64,000 nucleotides of DNA. Origin: Ciona intestinalis. Taxonomy: Eukaryota > Chordata > Ascidiacea > Phlebobranchia > Cionidae. The stretch is from positions 1,796,921-1,860,920 of the forward strand of contig NC_020168.2 in NCBI RefSeq assembly GCF_000224145.3, written 5' to 3'. The notes beneath the pieces are model-generated. The model was not told the DNA's origin. It worked only from the letters and a program-made list of their open reading frames with translations, and ran no database searches. Each line of letters starts with the position of its first letter. The stretch's first letter is position 1. Of the stretch, positions 20,136 through 30,601 are shown in pieces. The position numbers and the translations under genes are program-made.

Positions 20136-21142
20136 CGTTGGTTTTGATTTATTATAAACATCTACAATGCTGCCAAATTGCCACGAGTGTTGTTTTCATA
20201 CAAAGCATTTTGTTCAAGTTAGTGTACATATACTATTTATTTATTGTTTTGTAAATTCCTCCCGTTGTTTTGCATTTGACTGTTGTTTTCCGTAAGTTGT
20301 ACATTCACTGTAAACATTTATCGCTGTGTATATAAATCACTTCTCATTTCATTCCATTGTGTCTAGCTTTGTGTGCGACACTTAGTTCCGCCTAATCAGT
20401 TTGTACTGTTTGGTTGTACATCTTTGTATTCTCGCAGCTTTATTAAACCAGTAACAGATTCTTATTGTAATGAAATTTGAATTGAACAAACCTATCATCT
20501 GAGCAGCTTTAAAACACCATGGTACAGTTTGGTTCGAGCGTTTGCTTCGTGACTGAAGGATCTGTGATTTATATATAGTAGTGTGGGGGAATATGGGACA
20601 TCTTTCCATTCTATTTTTTTGACCAAGTTGGTGGTAAACAAAAACAGTCGAAGAAATATAAAGCCGTATCCTCACGACTCCCATATAGATCGTTGTTAAT
20701 TGTTTAAAATGCGGTTAGTAAATTTTAATATTACGTGCTAAAGTGTCCCTTCTTACCCCACAGAACTACATCCAATGATCACCAATGAGGGCTGTCCAAA
20801 TTTGCATTCCTGTATCCAACTGGCACGAGGTTTATAAAGGCACCAACTACATATTAAGGTTCAGCATCAATATAATCGAAATTGACCGTGACGCATGAAT
20901 AAAAAAATGAAGATAAATTAAGAAAGTATACGAGGCCTGAGTTCATCAGAAGGATGTAATACATTGTATTGGATAACCGTGAACTCAACAAATTCCCACA
21001 CTCCAACAAAGTATGCGGCAAAGGCGATCTCTGTTGTTAAGTATTAAAACTCCGTGTTGAATGAAACAACATTTTTTAATGGCATAATAATACAGAAGCA
21101 TTATAATATGATGCTCATTTTGAATGATCACCGATTCATATT
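20136..21142. other. 3' flank of the death-domain gene and repeat-poor spacer
   Basis: No AATAAA follows the stop closely; an ATTAAA at about 20441-20446 is a possible poly(A) signal. A TATATAAA-like site at 20329-20336 has no ORF after it. Apart from the MITE at 20577-20770 I see nothing recognisable through 21142. Confidence 0.4.
20577..20770 (-). mobile_element. Family A MITE
   Basis: Opens with TGTGGGGGAATATGGGACAT and closes with GTGTCCCTTCTTACCCCACA; interior homologous to the copies at 1251 and 46328. Its ends have drifted, so it is an older copy. Confidence 0.65.
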
Positions 21143-21275
21143 ATAGTATACAGTGGGGGAAGATGGGACACTGAAGCACATACTGTACAGTATTTCAAAA
21201 ATCCAAATACATGACAGTATTCGGGTGGTACCACGAATTAGACGGGACACTTTGTTAGACGAAGCAAACTGTAAG
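21143..21275 (+). mobile_element. Internally deleted family B derivative
   Basis: The left-end block GTGGGGGAAGATGGGACACT (21152-21171) and ACCACGAATTAG (21231-21242) are joined directly to a right-end-type block with GGGACACTTTGTTAGACGA (21244-21262). The interior of family B is missing. Confidence 0.55.
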
Positions 21276-21339
21276 CAAATGTGTATTTGCGGCCCATGTC
21301 GTCAACCTGCTCTGATCTCTTGTCGATCAAGCGTGGTTG

Positions 21340-21720
21340 CAAGCAGAGTCATATAGAAACACCGAGTAAAGTCCAACCATAGATAACTAACCGGGAGTTT
21401 GATATAAAACAGATAAGAAAGGTGTAGTGTTCAAGTCACCATATCTTCATGAAACAACTCTTTGATTAACTAAGACCACCGGGTTATCGGGTTATAATAC
21501 AAAATGTTAAAACTCAATAAGTTACAGACCCAAGCAGAGTCATATAGAAACACCGAGTAAAGTCCAACCATAGATAACTAACCGGGAGTTTGATATAAAC
21601 AGATAAGAAAGGTGTAGTGTTCAAGTCACCATATCTTCATGAAACAACTCTTTGATTAACTAAGACCACCGGGTTATCGGGTTATAATACAAAATGTTAA
21701 AACTCAATAAGTTACAGACC
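21340..21720 (+). repeat. Tandem duplication, two copies of about 190 bp
   Basis: The segment beginning CAAGCAGAGTCATATAGAAA at 21340 is repeated from 21531 almost without change; a single A is lost in GATATAAAACAG versus GATATAAACAG. Each copy starts with the family D terminus (AGAGTCATATAGAAACACCG). Near identity points to a recent event. Confidence 0.9.
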
Positions 21721-22349
21721 CAAATGTTACTTTCGACAAAAAATGTTGCGGGAATTGTTGCTGTCTATCTCAACCTATTTAAGCGAGGACGAAATCAGTT
21801 AAGACGAGTTTAATATCAACCCGGTAAAACCAGATTTGTTTAGAGTTTAAAACCTCTTTTCTTTTAAACAGAAATGTGGTTCTATAATACATATGAACCA
21901 TTGCTCATATCAGCGTTTAAACTGGGGTAAATTTACCCCTGAAGGAAATTTCTTGTATTTAGAGTGTAAATAAGTTTATGAGACAAAAAATGTGCCAATT
22001 GCAGTACTTTACCAGACATTAAAACTCGTTGCCAACAACTCGTTACCAAAAAGCAAGCGCGTCCGTCGCATTAATTATGACTGGTGTAATTAGTTGTTTT
22101 TGCGTTTTAATAAATAACCACTATGACTATATAATACATATTGGAAAAAATCTGACAAGCACCTTTTGTTAAAAGGGTAAAAAACACAAAAAAGTTTAAT
22201 ACCCGCTGGCCCATACAGTCATAGCCTACTACTGGTAGGTTAAAAACAAAAATAAAGAAACTTTAAATCGACACGAAATGTTTTTCTTACCCGAATCGTT
22301 TAATAAACCAACGGGTTGGTCTTATAATCTTGGGCCAACGGGTTGGTCT
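21721..22349. other. Unannotated intergenic stretch
   Basis: No convincing exon, RNA gene or known repeat was recognised. A short direct repeat, CCAACGGGTTGGTCT, occurs at about 22307-22321 and again at 22334-22348, just before the hAT element. Confidence 0.4.
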
Positions 22350-22357
22350 CTATAGTC

Positions 22358-22875
22358 CAGGGGTTCTTAAACTTTTTGAAGCACGCCCCCCCAATGAAGA
22401 TCTCAACAAACTTGCGCCCCCCCTTTTTGTTAAATTATCACAGTGGTGTTCAATTAATTTCTGCCATGATCCACCACAGCCAAACCTGACATATTGGACA
22501 TGCTTTAAACCTCGCCCCCTTGGTTGACTGTATCTGTATTATTGCGTAAAACACATTTTCGCGATCAATGCAAAAGTGAAATCAAATAACCGTTCCGTTT
22601 GCGTCATAGTTTAGCCTTATATTTGCCATGCAGGTAGACTGTTTGTTACGAAATAATAGGGATTCATTGCATCATAATAGCGATTGTTTTGTCTGGCAAT
22701 TAATTAAGACATAATAGCAATTCAGACTTAAAGGTTTGCTATTTTAATTTAACTTTTGCGTGCGTCGTGTTTAAGCCTTTTGAACACCACTGTAATAAGA
22801 CATATAACACTTTATTTTATACTTTTTCGCGCCCCCCTTCCAAGTGTTACACGCCCCCCAGTTTAAGAACCACTG
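22358..22875. mobile_element. hAT-type MITE with 8-bp target duplication
   Basis: Ends CAGGGGTTCTTAAACT (22358-22373) and the inverted AGTTTAAGAACCACTG (22860-22875) are flanked by perfect direct repeats CTATAGTC (22350-22357 and 22876-22883). The CAG(G/T)GGTTCTTAAACT terminus is like Charlie-type hAT elements. C-rich tracts sit just inside both ends. It contains a short stretch of frame without known homology. A relative lies in ADAM10 intron 2 (about 31340-31915). Confidence 0.9.
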
Positions 22876-22886
22876 CTATAGTCTCT

Positions 22887-22921
22887 ACCAAAGTTAGTAT
22901 AGACCTATACTAACTTTGGTC
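22887..22921. repeat. Near-perfect palindrome around AAAGTTAGTATAG
   Basis: CCAAAGTTAGTATAG is followed after two bases by its inverse CTATACTAACTTTGG, and a third partial copy (ACTAACTTTGG) follows at about 22925-22935. A shorter version, AAAGTTAGTATAGACTATAC and onward, lies at 23586-23614. Both are placed just before copies of a 100-bp direct repeat. Confidence 0.8.
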
Positions 22922-22947
22922 TCTACTAACTTTGGTTTGGACTACTC

Positions 22948-23713
22948 GGTATTTCTATTGCTCTGGCTGCAAGTGACGTAATAAAACCTCCCAGACCGTG
23001 ACGACTGACACACGTATGTGATAGGAAAAGTTTATTAGGTTATTTTGACATGGGACTATACAAAGAAGACGGAAAAATTTTTCCGCTAGAGGCGGTAATT
23101 ATTTAAATTAAAAAATACGGAAAAACGAACAAAACAGCACTACAAAGTGTTAATAAGTGTAAAACAAATTAATTAAATGATAAAAATACCTTTCTAAATA
23201 CATAAAACACTAGTAAGAACATANNNNNNNNNNNNNNNNNNNNNNNNNNNNNNNNNNNNNNNNNNNNNNNNNNGAATGAACTGGTGTATCTAGCTGCAGT
23301 TTTGCATGTAAATTGCCGTGATTTTACTTTTTGGCTCACAAACTTAACACGTATACCCGGCAACGAAACTTAAGCTATCTTTGTAAAATTTGTCTAATAT
23401 CGAAGTGACATTGAGGAAAACAATACTGAGTTACTATTTTTGGTCCTCTGCTTGAATTAGTAAGCTACCTTTTCTGCGTTACGGGTCTTTATGAAATCGG
23501 AAAACGCGAACACCTTATCTGCTAGTACTTAAGCAGTTTGGAGCTGCATGTCCACCCATGTTGGATTATAAATGTAGTAAAGAACAAAGTTAGTATAGAC
23601 TATACTAACTTTGGGTATTTCTATTGCTCTGGCTGCAAGTGACGTAATAAAACCTCCCAGACCGTGACGACTGACACACGTATGTGATAGGAAAAGTTTA
23701 TTAGGTTATTTTG
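22948..23713 (+). repeat. 100-bp direct repeats flanking a gap (22948-23047 and 23614-23713)
   Basis: Both copies start GGTATTTCTATTGCTCTGGC and end GTTTATTAGGTTATTTTG, and I see no difference between them. Each is preceded by an AAAGTTAGTATAG palindrome. The space between (566 bp) includes the N gap 23224-23273. They could be long terminal or flanking duplications of an insertion, or an assembly overlap. Confidence 0.8.
23224..23273. other. Assembly gap (50 N)
   Basis: Lies between two 100-bp direct repeats; sequence content between them is uncertain. Confidence 0.99.
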
Positions 23714-23917
23714 TTGTTAAAAAACTCAATATTTTCGAGGTTATTAAGAAGTATTTAATTAAACAACTACACATGTGTGTTGTGAAACTTATAGATATGA
23801 TATGCCAGTAATATTTTCTTTTGTATTGGTGCTTTCTTAAATATAGAAATATATATAGAAATAGGTGCCAAGGTGCGTGCTGCTGCAAAAAAGAGGTAGT
23901 TTGTTCATTGCTGCATG

Positions 23918-26900
23918 ATGGATACAACGTATATGTCAAGTATGTTTATTTATTTGATTAGAATTAAGCGTGTATCATAGTTATTCATGTAAAAATAGCA
24001 TTTGTCAAAAAGTTATGCAGTTTTTGAGTTCTGCGATTAAACTGTAAGGAAGTGTTTAAAAATTTCTCTTGCTAGGGTAAACAATCTGCGATATTAGACC
24101 TATTTGATTGCCCTGTAACATTTCTATGGTGATGAAATAACTCATGTATATATACCGACTCTCTTCCTACAGATTCCCAGGCTCGGCAGCGTGGGCCATT
24201 GCAGGAGCCACAATTATTTGAAGATACCAGTCAACCTAACCCTTATGAGGTGTCTGGAGGTACAATGCAACCTGGGGCCTATAATTTACAACCAGGAATG
24301 TTTCCTGGTCAGCAAATACTGAATGATCCGATGGCAAATATGGCAATGCAGTATGGACAATCTTTAGCTGGACATGGAAAAGAAATGCTGGAAAAAAATG
24401 TGAATTAATGAATTGTATAATTTAATTTTCCATAGTAATGTTTTTAATGCAGTGATTTAAAGATTTATATATAGTACAATGGGGGAAGATAGGACACTTA
24501 AGCACATATTGCCAAATATTTCCAAAATCAAAATAGATGACGATATTTGGGTAATACCACGAATTAGCACTATCATTCCTTTATTAATTGACAATATTTT
24601 AATAAAATATAATAAAATAAAGAGGAGTTATTTAGCGATCCACACAACAAGTGAAATTTTTCGAAACGCAGAGGATAAGATGGGACAGTTTAAAATCATT
24701 GTTAATTTTGATTATTAAGTGTATTGGGAGTCCGTACAAAGAAAATAAAAAAGTCCTGTCTAACAAAGTGTCCCATATTTACTATACATCATAACTTTAA
24801 TAATGGACAACAATTCAAAAATATATTAAAGTATGCTTTGAAAATAAAGTCTAAACATTCTTTTTCTTGCCCTACTGCTATAGCTTTTAACATGTTACCT
24901 ATACATTATATTATTGCGTAACAATTGGTATTGTTTAAACGACAATAAGTAATGTTCGAACATCAATGGATAAATATTGTATCCTACAAATGTATTATGA
25001 ACTTGTAATAACAGAAAATTGATTATAACTATTGTTAAAGTTTTTATTTTTGCTACAAATTGGTTATTACTATTACTACTCTGTTTTTGGCACAAGCCAC
25101 TTCTCATAAATTATCACGAAGTGCAAATGACCAAATTTCGAATATATTTTTTAAATATTATCTTTTTATTATATAAGTATTTTATAGTTTAATAACTCCT
25201 GAGGTATGAATTTCCAAATTAAAAGCAAACCTTTCAAAGTTTGGCAATGAAAACATACAAAACTACAATATGGGGGAAGATGGGACTCTAAAGTAAAATA
25301 TATTTACATTGGCAGTATTCTGCAACTTGTAGTTAACCTACCGAATTTAAAGAGCGTAAACACACCCCACGTTACTTTTTGTGGTAAATTCAAAAAGCGA
25401 CCGTTTCATCGATTCCATAAATATTTTGCTTATTAAAATTTGGTCTAGTATAGGCGTAGATATTCATCCTCTCTAGCACTATCCTTTTTTACTACGACCT
25501 TCGTGGTTGTGACAGAGGAACGTACTAGTCACGTGACTGATTCATTTGTAAAACCGTAATCCGTGTTTTTTTCGTTCTATCGTTTTTCGCTGAAAACACT
25601 GCCTCTCGCTTTTCTGAATGAGAGCGGCCACGCTTCAACAATTATGTGACGTGTTTTGTCACATGGGTAATACACTTCTCATTTTTTTCGCCACGCAATT
25701 TTCAAATCAGTTTTATGAATTTTACGGTGTTTGAGCTGGAATATCTTTGGTTATACAGAACCGATTAAACAAGGTCAGGTGTCGTTTAAATTAGAAAAGC
25801 ACACTCTATCGATTAAAGCGATGTACATTTGGTGTGTGTTTAGGCCCTTTAACAGGCTGTGCTAGTTTTTTTACCATGTAAACTTCATATATTTAACGTT
25901 AAACCAATATTTTTTTGTTGTTTTTATCTCAATTTAAAATCATATTGACCCCTGCCTATTTTCTTCATGCTTATATCTCAGTGTTTTTTTACAAAACTAA
26001 AACTAGTTTTATGAGACAAATCAAACTGTACGAAATATTCAAGGTTGTTTTATGAAGCTATGAAACTAGTTTAATCGATCGCACACGCAAACTAAAAAAA
26101 TTCATTGGCTTTACTATGATTTAGCGAGCATTAAAAGCACCTTACTATTTCGCATTTTTTTACCTGTTCAAAGTATACTGTTTCCTATTTTACATATTTT
26201 TTAATATTTAAAAACAGTAATCAGCTTTGACGGGCGTTTTATAAAGTTGTGATAATACTGTGGAATAATTCTGTAACCTTATTTTCCTGATTATCATTAA
26301 ATGGGGATCCGTAAAAAAAAAATTAAAAAAAGTCTCGTCTCACAAAGTGTCCCATCTTCCCCCATCCTTCTAAATGTATATTTATATTATTAGACTCTTA
26401 ATCCTAATTAACTAATGTAAAGTTTTTTTTAAGGTGGACAAATACATTTCCATGTCAAAGTTAAAGTACTACTTTGCAGTTGACACAAGCTATGTTGCGA
26501 AGAAACTTGCTTTGCTTTCTTTTCCATTCACTCACCAGGTATATACATAGGACTATAATAAAAAAATATAAATCCTGCAAGTAAAAGGTTTTTGTTCATG
26601 TTAAAATCAAGAAAAAATGTTTAATTTATGTTAATATAGAATGATAGTCACGAATTCATAATAGCAGTGGTTACATTGTATAATATATTTTGTTTATTTA
26701 CATATATTGCAACTAGGGATGCACATTACAGAATAATTAGGTATTCTAGGATATCCTAGAATACTTCATTTCGAATCTAGAATTCCAAATCTAGAATTTT
26801 GATTCTTTTTATATTTATAGCAAAAAATAATTTTACCCACATAAGTCAGTTTATTGAGTCTTTCATAGTAGCCTTGTTGGATCATGAGCTGTAAAAGGAT

Positions 26901-29264
26901 TAAAAATTGTACTATTGGGTAGTTTTTGCGTCACGAAACGTATAGCAGGCTATGAAAAGACGTTGCGAAACGTTTACTCTTGGAAGGCCCACAAACACAA
27001 CAATATTTTTTTTCAAAATTATTAAGTTTCAAAAATTGTTATTATGACGTCATTAAACAGAATACCGAATCCCGAAATTAGATTCGGATACAAAAGGATT
27101 CGAATCTCATGGATTCGAAATTCTGTAATGTGCATCCCTAATAACTCCTTCCCCTAAAGGGTGGCATATTAAATGACCTAATAAAATACATCAAACAGTC
27201 TTCAACTATTAAGTTGCGCAATATATACATTGTTTTTTCACAACTTATCTTGTTAATTTTACGAAACAAACCGGTATAATCTGTGCTGTAATGAAGTTAA
27301 AACAGTCATATGATATTTTTGTGTATGATTTCACTTTTCCACATGCTTAAACAAACTACAACTTGACTGACAATTCTGTCTGGGTAGATTCTGCTAACAA
27401 AATTATCCTTTATATAGGTATGCACTATTATGCATGTTAGTTGCAGTTAGTTATTATAGCTTAGTTGTTGTTTCTTTACTGAACTGTTTCGCAACAATGA
27501 GAAATAAAACAAAAACAATCACTCACACTTCACACACAAAGTTACACAAGGTGTATCGGTATAAAATATAATAGATAAATTATAAATATAATATCCCAAA
27601 TACCTATTAATATATAGCTGTTTCACACAAAGATAATATAGTTAAATTTATTTAACCGTATTTCCTTTACTTACAGTTACGGTAAAATACACGTAATAAA
27701 TGTATTTTCAGGATTGGAGTGTGAAATATCATCAAGATTCACCTGTTGCACCAAGATTCGACATCAATGCACCAGATTTGTACATACCAGGTAATAACTA
27801 AGCACCTGTGGAGTCAAAGAACCTTCAGTTTTTGTTTTCTGCATGTTTTGTTCTTATTTTGGGATTTTTAAAGAATTTTTTATGAACAATAAATTGAAAA
27901 ATTCAAGCGTTTATGTATAATAACCTTTTGGGGACGAGGAGTTTAAAATTGCATTCTGAAACAGGAATCTACAAAATGTTAACAAGTTCACTTTTAGTTG
28001 GTGGAAAATGTTTTGATTTGATCTTATTATGTATTGACTATTTACCATACATTTTTTTACAGTGATGGCGTATGTCACATACATCCTAATTGCAGGAATT
28101 TCTATTGGAATGACTGGCAAGTAAGATAATAATCACTGATATTTCTCATACAACTTTAAATAAATTTAGTTTATATTTATATTATATAACATTGAAGAAA
28201 AATACTTTAAGAACAGAAAATTTTAAACCTGGTATGCTTTTTTTTAATACATGAAGCATAAAATCAGGTTAAGGGTAACTTGGCCTGCAATACTATGTTA
28301 CAGATTTACTCCTGAAGTGTTGGGTATTCAGGCAAGTAGTGCCCTTGTATGGTTAGCCATTGAGGTCGGAATTGTTCTTCTTAGTCTGTACATTGTAAAT
28401 GCTCGAACCGATTTATCAACATGGGATGTTATTGCATACTCTGGCTATAAATATGTTGGGTAGGTTATTTTCTTAAGTCACTAACACTTATCTGTATAAT
28501 ATAGCTTAAAAAGCCAAATACCTCTCTGCCAGAAACAAGTAAAAGTCCATACCAATTCATAATAAACATTCATTAAAACTTTACTGTGTGTAATATACAT
28601 ACAGTCATGTCCTATTTTGCATTTTCAGTTGTGCTTTGTGGCAACTCCTAACTTACATAGTATATGTGGTACTTGGTACATTTAAGTTTTTGCTTATATT
28701 TTCATACACCACTTTCAGCATGATCATAGTCATGATTTTTGGAATTATCTTTCACTCAATGGGTTACTGGTGCGCGCTTGGCTACACAAGCATTTCAATA
28801 TCATTTTTTCTTGTAAGTATTTTCAGTTATAACCTAATTCATAAAACACAACTGTTACAAAAGTATTATTGTTACATATCCATTCATTAGATTATCCAAA
28901 ATGAAAATTGAAAACATTAATTATACTATGCATTGTTATTAAGTTTACTGTTCAAGAGTCTATTCTACATACACTTCTTAAAGAAACCCCTGTATTAAAT
29001 ATATGTTTAAAACATTTGGTTTATATTTACCTAGTTTTAAGCTGTACTTACCTAATTTCCTAAAAAAATCAAATTCTATTTCAGTTGAAGACTTTAAGAT
29101 TAAAGATTCTTCCCCATTCATCTTCTGATGGGTTTGGTGGTGGTGGGACACGTAGGATGTATCTTACTTTTATTATTGCTCTACTTCAACCATTATTTAT
29201 GTTTTGGCTTACTCGGCATTTGGTTGGTCAATCTACTGTAACAGAAACAACAACAGCAAATTAA
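23918..29264 (+). CDS. YIF1: YIF1 (Yip1-interacting factor), ER-Golgi membrane protein
   Basis: Eight exons join in phase into 306 residues: 23918-23939, 24173-24399, 26434-26538, 27712-27790, 28063-28120, 28304-28459, 28719-28812 and 29085-29264. Family blocks are clear: [81 protein letters not shown] and [16 protein letters not shown]. The cytosolic N terminus is followed by about five membrane helices. YIF1 binds YIPF5/Yip1 and works in COPII/COPI vesicle traffic. Exon 7 begins at the ACTTTCAG acceptor at 28718, not at the earlier open frame, because this restores GMIIVMIFG directly after YKYVG. The 22-base first exon is placed by phase and is the least certain part. Vertebrates have YIF1A and YIF1B; this appears pre-duplication. 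An AATAAA lies at 29583-29588. Confidence 0.92.
24475..26378 (+). mobile_element. Near-complete family B element in YIF1 intron 2, split by a TTTAA-site MITE
   Basis: The left end ATGGGGGAAGATAGGACACT is at 24479-24498 and the right end GTGTCCCATCTTCCCCCATC at 26347-26366. Without the nested insert (25351-25847) it is about 1.4 kb. It has an internal ATGGGGGAAGATGGGACTC block at 25270-25288. No transposase is visible. This copy is the best reference for reading the others. Confidence 0.75.
25351..25847. mobile_element. 497-bp MITE nested in family B, TTTAA target duplication
   Basis: TTTAA (25346-25350 and 25848-25852) flanks an element with ends AGAGCGTAAACACACC and GGTGTGTGTTTAGGCCCT, imperfect inverted repeats. 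Uninterrupted family B copies read GAGTTTAACAGGCTG at this place (3684-3698, 61108-61122), so the insertion and its duplication are directly visible. Confidence 0.9.
26714..27140. mobile_element. hAT-like MITE in YIF1 intron 3
   Basis: Ends TAGGGATGCACATTACAGAA (26714-26733) and the inverse TTCTGTAATGTGCATCCCTA (27121-27140) are perfect inverted repeats of 20 bases. The subterminal DNA is rich in ATTCGAAT-like and CTAGAAT-like motifs. The flanking 8-mers match poorly, so the target duplication has decayed or class assignment is wrong. Confidence 0.75.
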
Positions 29265-30601
29265 GTGTTTTTTCTCAATGAAGTTTACCTGTTTTAACTG
29301 CTTGCGTAGATTGCCACCTGGGATGCAGCCCTAAGCCATTACTTAAGTAACTTTTGCTGGTGATTTCAATTATATCATTAAAGTGTGCTTCTTCAAAATC
29401 ACTTGCCACATCTGCTATCAAAACTATGTTTGGGACTGAAGTAATATGATTTGGAAGATTCGTTAAATATATATAATGTATTGTAAATAATATTTGTGTT
29501 AGAAAATTGTTGATGTGAATCTGTAAAGAAATATAAGAGAACAGCAATATTGGTGTGGTGTATAGATAGCGGTTATGCGTTAAATAAAGTGAGCCGCGTT
29601 TAATCGTTTGGTTTGATGTTTAACGATAGATGATTTAACTTTTCCGAACGATGTAAGTTCGAAATTTTACTTTAAAACACAAACGTAGAAACACAAGTTT
29701 ACGTTTCAACCGTTAATTACAAAATAAGTCGGAAAATATGCTTTTTCCTACAAAAATTTAGCGCCCGCTGACGAACAATTTAGTATGGCTTTTCTAAATA
29801 TATTGGCATGTGCTTTTTAAAATGCATCAGTGCATTCTTGAAGCTATTTACAAAATCAGTTTAAACGTAAAAGCCCAAAGCAATTAGTTCCCCACAAAAT
29901 AGAAAAATAAATACGTCATCGCCAACTAACGGAAATGTTATTTTACTTCTTTCCATAGTGGCATCATAGTACACTAACAGTGTGTACTTATGGAGGCATC
30001 TTGTTTTGTTGGATTTTGTAATAAAGAACGCAGGTCCGATCAGGTTTAGAGAACAGTTTGAATGATCGTATACAAAGATAGTAATACTAATACATTTATT
30101 AAACTTCAAATTTATATTAAATGGAATAACTTGTCTTTAGGTGTGCTGTGTTACGTGTATTTGGTAACATTTATTACTCTACTTGAAGTCTGGAACTACC
30201 TATGCTATATGCTATAGACGCTAAGACGCTGTGGCACATTCGATTAGGAGCACATGTCACATGAAAGACTTAAATGTTCTTACCGGCCTACCGGGTGTTG
30301 GGGTTATGGGTTAAATCTGGCCCAAATCCCAGACACTTTGACAAGGAGTCAAGGACCTCACTCATAAAAATTGGGTTTACTAAATTATCAGTCGTGCATA
30401 ACAAAAAAACCCAAACACAATCACTCACAAAGTTATATTCACTCGCAAAGAGATGTATGAAATGGAACAATCGCATTATAACGAATAACGATTGTCGTTT
30501 TTGGGCCAGTGATGATAAAGCAAGTTACATTCAATTCAATGTACAATTTTGTTTTTTTAGGAATTACATAGTTAATGTAGAAATAAGATTAAAACTGAAT
30601 A
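29265..30601. other. Spacer between YIF1 and ADAM10
   Basis: YIF1 3' UTR with AATAAA at 29583-29588. I see no exon in the remainder. Just before ADAM10, a T-rich run ending TTTTTTTAG (to 30560) is a candidate acceptor, 41 bases before the ATG, which could receive a spliced leader or an upstream non-coding exon. Confidence 0.45.

Noticed and set aside
28636-28718. Open frame directly upstream of YIF1 exon 7 ([16 protein letters not shown]...)
   Set aside because: It is hydrophobic and in phase with the ATTTTCAG acceptor, but using the later acceptor at 28718 restores the conserved YKYVG-MI junction. The earlier part is intron.
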